A stretch of 64,000 bases of DNA from Hypsibius dujardini (lineage: Eukaryota; Tardigrada; Eutardigrada; Parachela; Hypsibiidae): the NCBI GenBank assembly GCA_001579985.1, contig LRSR01006750.1, positions 62,001-126,000 of the forward strand, read 5' to 3'. Shown here piece by piece: positions 47,701-55,959 of this stretch (the first letter of the stretch is position 1; each line of letters starts with the position of its first letter). Under the pieces are notes generated by a model. It did not search any database and was not told the origin of the DNA. It saw only the letters and a program-made list of their open reading frames with translations. A program made the position numbers and the translations under genes.

Positions 47701-50700
47701 ATGGCAGAACGGGCTATAAAATCCTTTGTTAATATTATGTCACACTATGTTAGTGAAGACCAGAAAAATTGGTGTCAATTAGTACCGTATGTGGAATGGG
47801 TAATGAACACAATGAAATCCGAAACGACAGGGTTTTCCCCGTTTTCACTAACCTTTGGGCGAGAGCCAACTCAGCCCATGGACCTGGCTCTAGGGTATGA
47901 CGGATTTCAGGAAGTTGGTGATCCGTCAGAATATACGACGTGTGTAAAAGAATGGTTAGAAAGTGCCCGTCAAATAGCCTTAGAAAAGGTTAATTCCACG
48001 CATGACAAAGAGGCTAATCGTTTTAATGCAAAACGGAAGGGAATTAGTTTTGTGGCTGGTGATTTGGTCCTCGAATGGAAGCCCACTGGGGCTGAAGCAC
48101 TGGCAACCAAATTGCTCAAACGATGGGTGGGTCCATACATTGTAGTCAAGCAAACCAGCCCAGTAAATTACCTTGTCAAATCTTTGACTGGAAAACCGAG
48201 CTCGCATGTGGTACATGTAGAAAGGTTGAAAATTTTTAAGATGCGTGACCTGAATAACGATCATGATGCGCATGAAAAATTCGAAGAGAAACGCATTGGA
48301 CTAATTAACTACCCTAATCCGAAAGTGGAAACTGTCGATATGAATGAAGGTCACGGCGGTAATATGGATAAAAACAAAATTTGCATTGATCCTGTCATTA
48401 AACCGCAGCGCACGCGTAACAAGCCCGACCGCTTCGGCTATGCTAATGATGTGCTGTTTCTTAATTTAGTAACAAATACACAATCCAGCTGGGAGATGGT
48501 GGGCAATGTAATTTCTGATACGGCACAGTCCCCCGTGGAGATGGAAATAGATATGAGGCCACCTTCCGCAATCAAGCCCCCGTCGCCGTACTATATGGAG
48601 GACAGCCCACCCATTAGCTGGTCACCATACTGTCATTCGCCCAGAGCAGACAGCATTGATGAGGGCATTACCGAGCGGGCGTCGCCGTCGTCGTCGCTGG
48701 TCGTCTCCGTCGAACCGTCCTCGTCGATAACAATCACCATTGAGCAGCAGACCAGCATTGCTGCCACCGCGCACACCCATTTGCCCGCCACAGCTGTCAG
48801 TCGAGAAGAGCGTAGGGAGCGTCTTTGGCAGCAGTTAGTCCGGGAGACGGAAGGAGAACAGGAGAGGGACGTGCAACATGACGGCAGCAGGATTTCTCCA
48901 TCAAATGACCCTCATGTCCACTGTATATGTGCGTACGCAGTAGCTGAGGCAGTGGACCCTAGGCCAGTGACTTTGTTTGGTCCACGTAAGAGAATATGTC
49001 ACGTCACATGTGAGGTGAGCCACCAGATGGGTACTGTACGACAATACCGCTGTCTGGGCGATTCTCAGGCCAGTGGGGTTCGACTACACCGTGCTCAGGC
49101 AGTCAGTTGGCCATGTGTCAGACATTTAGAAATGATTACCAATCATCAGGTGTGCAGATGCAATGTGTTTCCCAGTACACGTAAACCAAAAAATATGGTG
49201 ATTTGTCCACAGGGTCACATGTATCATCCCAAGTGCTCCGTGCAATGTTTTCACTGCTCTGGAGGACTCGAGTCTCCGTTGCATTTGGCAAATGAGCGGG
49301 TGTGCGGAAGTTTTGGTACCAGGGACTTGGTCCGCGAGCGGTTCCGTCAAGAACCAAGGAACTCAGGCAACTTTTTACGAGAAATTCCTTGCACCAAAGA
49401 GTCCCTTCAGTTTGCCACAGTTCCCCGCGCATCGAATGACCCGTCCAAGGGTTACGATTTGTTAATGATTGGGAACTCAGCAAGTCACAGTGAGGGGTCC
49501 ATTCATTCGACCGTTTTAGACAGTCACATTCTACAGTATGATAACTCACTTGTCCACTCATATACACAGTTAAGTGAGATGTCAATGCGTTTGAAGGGCA
49601 ACCCGTTGATCCCCATGTTGGATAGTCTCTATCATGCGGTTTGTCTCGAGTGCAAGCCTTTAGTCTCGGTACCAATAGCTGTCGCCGCTATTCATTCATT
49701 ACTACCGGCTCCATCCGATGAGGAACAGACTGTCCGTCCAGACATGCCAACTCCATTACAGTCGCTGCTTCCCTACACGTCTCTCCACATGGGATATCAC
49801 GGATGGCGGTCCCCGTGTTTGTGTGCCAGTATGATTGACACTTCCTGCCAGATTCCCCAGTCCTATAACATCACTCATCGCCTCGGCACCGTGGGAACAT
49901 GTGATGCGGTATTCGTCTGCAGTAATGGCGGAGTTAGTCGCTGCACCCAAGTACAGCAGCGAACCGGCCTGTACCAGGAAGGTAGGGACCGGTATCAGCC
50001 ATGGGCCACCTTCTACTGCTTCGAGCATTTCAGACGAGCATTGGAACACGAGCTATGCGTATGTGGCGTTTTTCCCGAGCAACGTTTGCAGACTGATTTT
50101 ACGATCTGCCTAAGGGGTCATCTATATCACACCCGATGCGCTCGAACGTGTCCCCACGAACCTTGCCGCGGCGCCACCGTAGGAGGACCTCTACGTCCAG
50201 ATGCGATTCCGTCTTTTGATCAGCACAAGTTTAGCTTCGGTGCTCGAAAAACAGGCGACGGACCCGGATTTATGGTAAGACTAATTGGGCAAGTCTATAA
50301 TTCCACTCATATAGAGGTCGACGCGATACCGTTTCTTAATGATGAGTCTATGGTCCAGTCCCATCTCTTCAGTTGTTTTGGGTGTGGTTCCCTAGTTAGA
50401 TATTGGCTTCACGGAAATGATCAGTTATTAGCCAAGGGGGAGTGTGAATGCGCATTTACAGGTGCAGAAATTGTTATGGTTCTGGGTACGTATCCGATGT
50501 ATAAGCTGTCCAAGGAAGAAGTACAGTACGTGTACCAGATAACTACTGAAAACCTCAGCAAACGATCCTGCAGTTGTTCTCAAGTCAAGATAACCAGTAA
50601 AGTTCTCTGTCAGTGGTCTGATAGCTATTGCAAATGGTTCTACAATGATGCGCATAAATTGTTAAAAACTGAAAACAAGAAGTACTTGACTATTTCGCAG

Positions 50701-53700
50701 TCAGAATTGGTAGTTTTGAACATTGAGCGTATATGTGAGGATGAAGTATTCAGTAAATCAAAAGTCAATTGTAAGGACCTGTCATTGAATACCATACTGC
50801 AAACATCTAAAGAGAATGTTATGCATATTGAAGATGATCAAAAAAGTAAGTCGAAGGCTGTGCAAGAAACAGTGCCAATAAAGACTGTCAAACCTCGATT
50901 ATTTGCCGGCTTAAATTTGCTTGCGATGATTTTATGCTTATGTGTGACTACCATCGAAGGATACCAAATGACTGCATGCAATTGTGAAAAGCCACAATTC
51001 AAGGGCATAATTAATGTTTCCCGCTTCAGCAGTTGCGAAGCTTCTCCGTTAAAACTACATCATGACGAGATCATATACAGTATGTACGAGCAGCGCACAC
51101 AAGCAAAAGAGTTTAGAGGTCACGCATGTCGGCAATTCAAAAAGTCAGTTAAGGTCGATTCCTTCTGGACGGGATCCTTAGATACAGTGTTTTTCGACTC
51201 GGATGTATTGCTAGGTGCTCAAGAGTGTTGGACTATGATGCAGACTTCACAATGTGCAGGTAATAAAATGCAGAAATATGGAACATCTTGGCGTTTTGAA
51301 GGCGTGCCTACCCCTGAATCGCGTTATTTGCAAACTATTCAAAAAGATGTTATCAACTGCATTTTTGAAGATGTTACTTTTGAACAACCACATAGTTCAA
51401 GTGAGGTATGGGCGTTTGGAGGAAAGATAGCTTCCTCCAGGGCGGAGGGATTTGCGGTTAAAAACAAATTAACTTACGTCTGGACCGTTGAAAATAAAGC
51501 CACCGTCACACCCTGTGAAGTGGACAGAGTGCACACCGGTCCTGCTCAGATGACAAATGAGTCAGTAGCAAAGTCGAATATTATTAGACAGCGAATTCAT
51601 GATTCCTTTTCGCAAATTGATTTATTTGTTGGAGAGCCGATTACTCTGTGTAATGGTGTAGACGGGTTTACTGTAATTGGGGAGCCGCATTCGTTTGTTA
51701 GTATAAATTCAACCGCCGAAAGTGACGCTAATGAGGCTAATAAAGAAAGTAAGCCGAAACCGTCTACTAAGTACGGGTACGGGTCCTTGGTGTACAATGT
51801 GCATCAAGAGTTGGCTGGTTACATCTCTGCCCATTTTAATTATTTCGAAGGTCAGTCTGTTCGCCATCTCAATTGTTTAAGTGACGATTTATTTCATTTA
51901 GACTGCCAGATAGACAAAATTAAAACGGGCCAAATTTTTATGTTGTCTCAGATAAGTGGTGTTTTAGCTGCAACAGCTCTACACTTCCCCGAGTGTCATA
52001 GCCTGGTTAGCTATGGGAGTACTGCAGCGTTATTCCGGTGTGAAGCAGTTAAAGTAAACTTTTCGGCTATTATTACGGCCTGTGGCGTCATGCCTCAATA
52101 CAACAATTACACAATCAGTCATGACGGAAAAACATTGAAACAGTTTACTAGCTGCTATTGGTCACGTGGCATGGCTAACTTTGAGGGGAGCTTATACGAG
52201 TACGTAGAGGGAAACTGGACAAAGTTGAAACCAATGTTCGGTGCAACGAGATCACACAGTCAGGCTCAATTTAAAGTAGAAATTGATGAAAGTGAGGTGT
52301 TCCTAGCCAGTGCTCTTAATGTGGAGCAGACGGATGCCTTTCATTTGTTAGGAGAGTTAACTGGACTCATGGATGAGGGTAAGGTCAATACCCTGGGAGA
52401 CTTTGTACAGACAACGAGAGAGACGGGCACTAATTTTGACATTATGTCCACGTTTGCGAAGCTTAAATATTGGTCACTGGGTTTTGTTATGTTGATCTGC
52501 TTTTGTGTGGCATGCTATTTATGTTACCGCTTCTCTCATTCTTGCTTGCAGTTTGCACGACGCATCTCTAATTGCACGACGATTAACCCCACACAACCCG
52601 AGACCACACCCGATATGCGTCGCGCGCATTTGACTGAATCCTCTCATCCGGCAGAATCAATCACCTTTGCACCCGCAGCCGGAGATTTCACTTCTGCTGC
52701 TGCAGGTACGCTAGGGCGCTTGACCGCGCATGCGTCGGAGTGTAGGTCTGAAATTGCTATGAGTGGCATCAACTCGACGTTGGTCACTTACTGTGATGCC
52801 ACTACAGGTGTCGTTCAAACCCAGCTGGGCCTGTGAGGAAAACTTGCACGGTACATGTATATAATGTATATATATTTAAAATTACAAAAAAAAGGATGCC
52901 TGGGAAGGTATAGTGTGGTATAGTATGCATCGAATTTGTTTTTATCATTCAACATATGTTTACTCAATGTATGTACTCTTTCATTTTTGCAGTACTATAG
53001 CTCGACATTACTATTTTTATTAAGAGAAAAGAATCATATATAAGCGGCACATGGGCTTGAATAAAAAAAATAATAAAAAAAAGAAAAGAAAAGGAAATTC
53101 GTCGGAATTCAAGAAAATGAAACACAATCGGTATCCTTTTTTCATATAAGAAGAGGGAGGTGATTGGATAAAAAAAACATTACATAAAACTTTCTGTGCC
53201 ATTGAATAAAAGTATTATTTTATGCCCATCAAGAAGAGTGCATTGCACCCAAAAAGAGAGCTTTGCTCCAAAAAAAAAACAAAAAAAAACACTGTCGTTA
53301 TCCTATGTATCAGTTATTTGTTGAAGATGCTAGTGTATTTTCGTCTTTTGCTTAGCATACTCATTTGATTATTTGACGTTTTCGCTATTAGTTCAATTGT
53401 ATTCTGCCGTTCTGATTTAATGGCATTATTTTTGTTTGTTTTTGTTATCGAGTTTTCGTTTTATTTCGTGCCATGCTTTTATTGTTAATTTTATGCCAAT
53501 TTTGTTTCATTGTCGAGTTTTATTACTTGAAGTTTGTATTTTATTTTTATTTTAACGGATATTCGATTTGTTCATTTTATCCGATCCGGATCGACATCAA
53601 CGTTCGTGTCGGGACGACACGCTCTGGAAAAGAAGAGGGAAATGTCGCGGGCACTGACGCCGCACACACATATCTGCCTTCATTCAGGCATCGCTCTCTA

Positions 53701-55375
53701 AACAGCCTGCACTGACCACCGGAAGTGGAGATGCTCTTCCGCGTCACCGGCGCAGTATCATCTACAATACGACTGCTATGGTCAAGATACGCCCTATTTT
53801 AGTCTAGTTAACTATTTCGTACTCATATGTGTGGATGTTCCCTTGTACTTATTGGTTGTTTGTAGCTGAACCCCCACTGGTCAGTCTGGTTCTCTTCCTA
53901 TTTGCATGTACTACATGTATACTTCGCTTTCTCGTGTTATGCGACTATATAAGGTCGCTGCTGCTAAGTTTTATACACATTATAGCAGACAGTAGGAACC
54001 ATTTAGATATAGTACAGTGTAGTAACAGTACAGTATCAGTATGCAAGTTCTTAGTTTTCCCATCTTTTCTTGAGTCCCTGTCCACGTCCGATGAATGCTA
54101 TTCCATCAACCGCTACACATACAACCGCAATTACGCGCAGGCGTAACAATTCACTGAGCCTTGTAGGTGGTGGCAGTAATCAAACACATCGAAGTCTATG
54201 GACTCATAGGGACATGGTAGATCCTGATAGGCATCGTGAATAAGATGTTGATTGTCTGGATTTAACAGAAATTGGAAATTCTGACGCAGCGCAAAAACAT
54301 TTTTTGATCGAAATTGTTGTTTTTTGGTTTTTGAACAATACTGCATTAAACAAAGAAACAAAACAATTTTTAGCTTCGTTCGTTTTATTTATTGCCTTCC
54401 TGTGAAATTAAATTAATTGAAATTTATGCCCTTTTTTGCGCTTCTGGTGCGCAAACAGAATACATGTGCCGTTCCGCATCATAACCACAAACCGTCAAAA
54501 AAATTCCTCGCCTGGATTACAATACGGATGTAGCGTCAAGCTTTGAAGACCAGGTGCAACCTTAACCGTGTAACGGTACAATACTAATACTGTACAGTAC
54601 CTAATTGGTCTGAAACTGGAAAAGATAAAATTTATTCTATTCAGTTATTTATTAACAAACCAACTTAAACTTACGGACTACGCACGGTACACAAGAGTGG
54701 CGGGCAAGAAATGTACGTGACAAATCTACTCGTAAGCTGACATACATGCAACCTAACGAAACTTACGTAACATAACCCAACGTAACGTATCGTAACGTGG
54801 TGATGAATGAACGTAGAATCGACTTTTAAAATGACTGCAATATATCAGCCACAATAAAATGGATTCAGTGCGAAAAGCTCAAACAAATTGCTTTTGCAAC
54901 TACTGAAAAAGAGGGAGAGTTTTTGCCCATTAATTGTGGGTTGATTGATTGATTGAGTTAAAACCAATGGGAGACAGAAAACGATGTCTTTCCTATTTCT
55001 TTTTCATTATTTTTGCGGCTGATGATCAAGCCTGCATCCGAAGCTGCAAATGTGTAGTAATGATTTTGGTTTTTGTGAAGATCTCACTGTTTTCACTCAA
55101 CGTGGACGAGGAGAGCAAGCAAATAACACAAGTGGGTGGCTTAACGGAATATAAACTATGCAAATTTCATTCCTTTTCGTGTATTGAGATCCTCACAAGT
55201 AAAAATTAGGTCTGAAATGTTATCGTCCAAAGCCGGTCAGTCTGGACTTTGGGATCGTTTATAGTGCTAGGTACCTGTGGACCATAAGTCAATATCCACG
55301 AGCTAGAAAAATTCCTTATTTTCCAGTCGTCACTGCTTTCGAATAAAATTGTTGAATTTCTGTCTTCACTAGGAC
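41765..55375 (-). CDS. Host gene 3' exons, last exon split by the LTR element
   Basis: On the minus strand, exon 55275-55375 starts after a strong CTTTCTTTCAG acceptor, reads PSEDRNSTILFESSDDWKIR and FSSSWILTYGPQ, and stops at a GTACCT donor. The next exon starts at 54340 after TTTGTTTAATGCAG and is in phase: YCSKTKKQQFRSKNVFALRQ, NFQFLLNPDNQHLIHDAYQD, PCPYESIDFDVFDYCHHLQG, then SVN at 54149, where the 3' LTR begins. Beyond the 5' LTR the frame resumes (DSFFSQLTLNS) and ends at a TAA at 41765-41767. The 4-bp target duplication falls within the coding sequence. Upstream exons were not found. I do not recognise the protein. Whether other alleles lack the insertion is unknown. Confidence 0.6.
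41801..41804. repeat. Target-site duplication, left copy (ATTC)
   Basis: ATTC directly precedes the 5' LTR and is repeated at 54149-54152 after the 3' LTR. Four bases is usual for Ty3/Gypsy integration. Confidence 0.85.
41805..42310 (+). repeat. 5' LTR
   Basis: 506 bp, TG...CA, identical by eye to 53643-54148. A TATATAAG box at 42108-42115 is a likely core promoter for the U3/R boundary. Confidence 0.95.
42311..42772 (+). other. LTR element leader, probable primer-binding site at its start
   Basis: The bases right after the LTR (TTTGGAAGTCGTACTCC) contain TGG followed by a tRNA-end-like complement, the usual place of the minus-strand primer site. I could not name the tRNA. The rest is untranslated leader. 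Confidence 0.5.
42773..44476 (+). CDS. gag: Gag-like protein of the LTR element
   Basis: The open frame is about 567 codons. It starts with a charged Lys/Glu/Ala-rich region, then a capsid-like helical region of Ty3/Gypsy type (GDLPVFGGQPHEDAAEFFRK, later MSYVYHQMAFINS), a Gln-rich coiled segment, and one CCHC zinc knuckle near residue 430 (CRRCFQPGHIARFC). The Pro/Gln/Tyr-rich tail is disordered. The protein would form the particle and bind RNA. The exact start codon is not decided. The next frame overlaps its end in the -1 register, as in families that use programmed -1 frameshifting. Confidence 0.85.
   Translation: MSDISLHDLVRQKEKEAAAKKRAERAVKKAVATQVESDIEVAQLIEAGEEEEDPTNNSEIALEEGGAGIEQEIEGGMAVIDAQALGVLLQGLQATQNKNVRAGDLPVFGGQPHEDAAEFFRKYEACAVARGWDDQDKVQNIGMAFQKSPLMWLEANPNRPWNDLKAECLKVFGKSRIDYDLAGETGRMLIQEDPMSYVYHQMAFINSTNPNATEADRVTRLFDGLPSSLKGNFIEHMPQSVDVFMEKLKNIQRKRAYHQKAMFDGPLNINSWPESHGHPSISGGLQNMFGRVNAAAYPQQALMTTMAAVNPRQGSLTGHMAGGLGFSAAQLLANLSGLSGQTNQALDLTIKPELLTAYTNIPHTQTSLTDQVTQIVKEANQETEIQQLKEKIQQITKRQEQMSLPVRNNQQSQNIKQNLNRDVAPDGRPICRRCFQPGHIARFCRSGQQVNYQSSQNQNRDLRRNAPFNQSIVTRERFATNGPPLDRFQRSLPYQGQATVPYVTTAPAAPPQLSLPSIPQYYVTPPAPSNGHMQYVTPSYVQIANGEPSYTQAPFIQNNVGARVAEN
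44476..52836 (+). CDS. pol: Pol plus zinc-module region plus envelope-like polyprotein, 2786 residues
   Basis: Domains by residue: aspartic protease (LDSGSAISLI, about 42); RT with YIDD at about 556; RNase H (IWTDCSKVGCSAIL, about 700); integrase with an HHCC finger (about 910-955) and catalytic D, D, E at about 979, 1041 and 1077; a GPY/F-like module (RWVGPYIVV, about 1220); a Ser-rich linker; two EHMT-like Cys/His modules (about 1480-1600 and 1778-1900); further CxC pairs to about 2040; a hydrophobic segment (LNLLAMILCLCVTTIEG, about 2143-2160) that could act as a signal or anchor; a Cys-rich ectodomain with N-glycosylation sites to about 2660; a transmembrane helix (LGFVMLICFCVACYLCYRF, about 2668-2688); and a tail of about 95 residues. 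Env usually has its own frame. Here it follows Pol without a stop, so splicing or proteolysis is presumably needed. The env family is not assigned. Confidence 0.88.
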   Translation: MPGTFIGWVSSSGDKKPIEGSANKVGAVTVEVKVDGHEAVCVLDSGSAISLISSRFVKKHNIKKREWNGPLVTVCSGDILKVIDACKVCVEVLGLNQCGDCGIMENFPYDILLGVDFLNKTPLLMDFRNSVLLRVDDVTKEVFSMRLSSSPRVIACGNNEIAYQEKPSSLPRLKRMQEFEWTDKAGIEKEKFEEGFKRQTEVKTAQDRLENKKTLVQYCRFCGEQVVGVCPKGTVIGGECVLKHACEEKGKTCAREQRDAEGLINEDIIREGELFALFTEGKMDGDNGCSVTPNDVAIKEQLCRSDYRMGTHIDFSDLEQEDEVNERDEVWFPSAKSLEKAWPYEVVDDTVWDNLVVGGTECQKQRLFDVLRQTPEVFPTRAGRLGKCTIAQHFIETGDAKPVRQPLRRFSPWKEAEINKQVNEMLELDVIEPCQSEWASNAVVVPKKDGFRVATDYRNLNLLTKKDAYPMPNVSSLFDSLHGSAVYTSLDLFSGYNNIEVAEQDRDKTAFIVPGVPGGQFRYKRMPFGLCNAGATFARVIDTIFNDIKMKYVLPYIDDFTVFSPDFETHLIHVAEVFRRLKEAGLKIKCSKCTFVQTKVKFLGHQISAAGLEPDEGKIEAIAKMPRPKCLKAVRSFLGLGSYYRRFVKDFATISAPLVDLTKKDVFFAWSEQREAAFQEIKRCLINYPITRHFDPSKSVEIWTDCSKVGCSAILMQRIGESDHPVAYASKALNKHQQNYSATSLELWAVVYGIEKYSIYICTSIPFVVVTDHSAIVPLLKTKDPVGRLARWIYRIAPYNFTVKYRPGKDNLLADVLSRYPIDETKRSPPDGNGVPLYFLPKVDMPTLQRQDALANPIIEALENVENVDHKHRALYYTIKNNILYRKVERDGRPYLLLYIPKQIEKELLEEAHDSILSGHLGISNTFERIRTRYYFPGCLEKVARFVASCESCQHRTGGPFKKGGYLQPLHVSGIMKRVHLDFLGPFPVSSKRCQYVILAICPFSKYIMARAVPNATAIAAAHFLVEKVILVHGCMSEILTDRGMHFRGSMMQQILKLLNIKHLLTTSYHAQCDGMAERAIKSFVNIMSHYVSEDQKNWCQLVPYVEWVMNTMKSETTGFSPFSLTFGREPTQPMDLALGYDGFQEVGDPSEYTTCVKEWLESARQIALEKVNSTHDKEANRFNAKRKGISFVAGDLVLEWKPTGAEALATKLLKRWVGPYIVVKQTSPVNYLVKSLTGKPSSHVVHVERLKIFKMRDLNNDHDAHEKFEEKRIGLINYPNPKVETVDMNEGHGGNMDKNKICIDPVIKPQRTRNKPDRFGYANDVLFLNLVTNTQSSWEMVGNVISDTAQSPVEMEIDMRPPSAIKPPSPYYMEDSPPISWSPYCHSPRADSIDEGITERASPSSSLVVSVEPSSSITITIEQQTSIAATAHTHLPATAVSREERRERLWQQLVRETEGEQERDVQHDGSRISPSNDPHVHCICAYAVAEAVDPRPVTLFGPRKRICHVTCEVSHQMGTVRQYRCLGDSQASGVRLHRAQAVSWPCVRHLEMITNHQVCRCNVFPSTRKPKNMVICPQGHMYHPKCSVQCFHCSGGLESPLHLANERVCGSFGTRDLVRERFRQEPRNSGNFLREIPCTKESLQFATVPRASNDPSKGYDLLMIGNSASHSEGSIHSTVLDSHILQYDNSLVHSYTQLSEMSMRLKGNPLIPMLDSLYHAVCLECKPLVSVPIAVAAIHSLLPAPSDEEQTVRPDMPTPLQSLLPYTSLHMGYHGWRSPCLCASMIDTSCQIPQSYNITHRLGTVGTCDAVFVCSNGGVSRCTQVQQRTGLYQEGRDRYQPWATFYCFEHFRRALEHELCVCGVFPEQRLQTDFTICLRGHLYHTRCARTCPHEPCRGATVGGPLRPDAIPSFDQHKFSFGARKTGDGPGFMVRLIGQVYNSTHIEVDAIPFLNDESMVQSHLFSCFGCGSLVRYWLHGNDQLLAKGECECAFTGAEIVMVLGTYPMYKLSKEEVQYVYQITTENLSKRSCSCSQVKITSKVLCQWSDSYCKWFYNDAHKLLKTENKKYLTISQSELVVLNIERICEDEVFSKSKVNCKDLSLNTILQTSKENVMHIEDDQKSKSKAVQETVPIKTVKPRLFAGLNLLAMILCLCVTTIEGYQMTACNCEKPQFKGIINVSRFSSCEASPLKLHHDEIIYSMYEQRTQAKEFRGHACRQFKKSVKVDSFWTGSLDTVFFDSDVLLGAQECWTMMQTSQCAGNKMQKYGTSWRFEGVPTPESRYLQTIQKDVINCIFEDVTFEQPHSSSEVWAFGGKIASSRAEGFAVKNKLTYVWTVENKATVTPCEVDRVHTGPAQMTNESVAKSNIIRQRIHDSFSQIDLFVGEPITLCNGVDGFTVIGEPHSFVSINSTAESDANEANKESKPKPSTKYGYGSLVYNVHQELAGYISAHFNYFEGQSVRHLNCLSDDLFHLDCQIDKIKTGQIFMLSQISGVLAATALHFPECHSLVSYGSTAALFRCEAVKVNFSAIITACGVMPQYNNYTISHDGKTLKQFTSCYWSRGMANFEGSLYEYVEGNWTKLKPMFGATRSHSQAQFKVEIDESEVFLASALNVEQTDAFHLLGELTGLMDEGKVNTLGDFVQTTRETGTNFDIMSTFAKLKYWSLGFVMLICFCVACYLCYRFSHSCLQFARRISNCTTINPTQPETTPDMRRAHLTESSHPAESITFAPAAGDFTSAAAGTLGRLTAHASECRSEIAMSGINSTLVTYCDATTGVVQTQLGL
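53626..53642 (+). promoter_or_regulatory. Polypurine tract
   Basis: GGAAAAGAAGAGGGAAA sits directly against the 3' LTR. This is the expected plus-strand primer site of reverse transcription. Confidence 0.85.
53643..54148 (+). repeat. 3' LTR
   Basis: 506 bp, identical by eye to the 5' LTR, and followed by ATTC at 54149-54152. Confidence 0.95.
54376..55274. other. Probable intron of the split host gene
   Basis: It lies between the two minus-strand host exons. There is no recognisable content apart from repeated AACGTAAC words near 54750-54800. Confidence 0.4.
55205..55245. repeat. Short copy of the 62.4-63.1 kb repeat
   Basis: TCTGAAATGTTATCGTCCAAAGC and the following GGTCAGTCTGG match TCTGAAATTTTATCGTCCAAAGC near 62683 within the decayed 20-bp-period array. 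Confidence 0.5.
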
Positions 55376-55582
55376 CTGAAAGAAAGAAAGAGAGAAAGAA
55401 AAAAAGAATATGAATGTACAAGCCATTAGACTGAATTAAAGGGAAAAAGTAGTTATGAGACTTTATTGGTGAAGGAGATTAGTGGTGAAAGGAAGGAAAT
55501 GTCCCCGATTACTGTAGAACCTACGCTTATATAGTCAGGATTAAAAAATAATTCCTGACCTAACTTACTAATTCCTGCCAAC

Positions 55583-55612
55583 ATGGCGGACTATGGACGT
55601 AATAATAGCCGA
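55583..55612 (+). CDS. Possible first coding exon, product unknown
   Basis: An ATG in a good context (CCAACATGG) gives MADYGRNNSR and then a consensus GTGAGT donor. No second exon could be joined, so this is only a suggestion of a plus-strand gene start in the interval between the host exon at 55.3 kb and the palindromic repeat. Confidence 0.25.
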
Positions 55613-55959
55613 GTGAGTACATCATAAAATGTGAGGGTAGGCAGAGATGAGTTAACTAAGTACATGGACTATAATATTAGTAAGTGATGAGTTCACTCTT
55701 GTTGGCTTGTTTCACGACTGCAGGGTCCTTCCTGATCTTTGGCTTCAGAAGACACGTCAGGATGCTCTTAATCCTTGTTGGAGATAGTCTGAAGAGAGAC
55801 TAGGCGAGTTATGGAACAAGGCTTATAGAAATTTTCAGCGGCCAGTTTTGGCACAGACGCAACAAACTTTAGGCTCAATTTTCAAAGATTCCTGAAGGAG
55901 GGTTTCGTTCGCGGTTGTAGAATTATGTTTCTGATAGGAGTTATGGAGTTATTGGAGTT

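Larger units (their letters stand above)
41805..54148 (+). mobile_element. Ty3/Gypsy-type LTR retrotransposon with envelope-like region, 12.3 kb
   Basis: The ends are defined by two direct repeats of 506 bp beginning TG and ending CA and flanked by ATTC. The interior carries gag (42773-44476) and a second frame (44476-52836) with the Ty3/Gypsy domain order protease, RT, RNase H, integrase, then a zinc-module region and an envelope-like glycoprotein. A purine tract precedes the 3' LTR. The LTRs are identical by eye, so insertion is very recent. The element looks whole, with no break evident. It resembles errantivirus-like env-bearing Gypsy elements in layout, but the single fused long frame and the extra Cys/His modules are unusual. 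Assignment to a named clade needs an RT tree. Confidence 0.93.
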
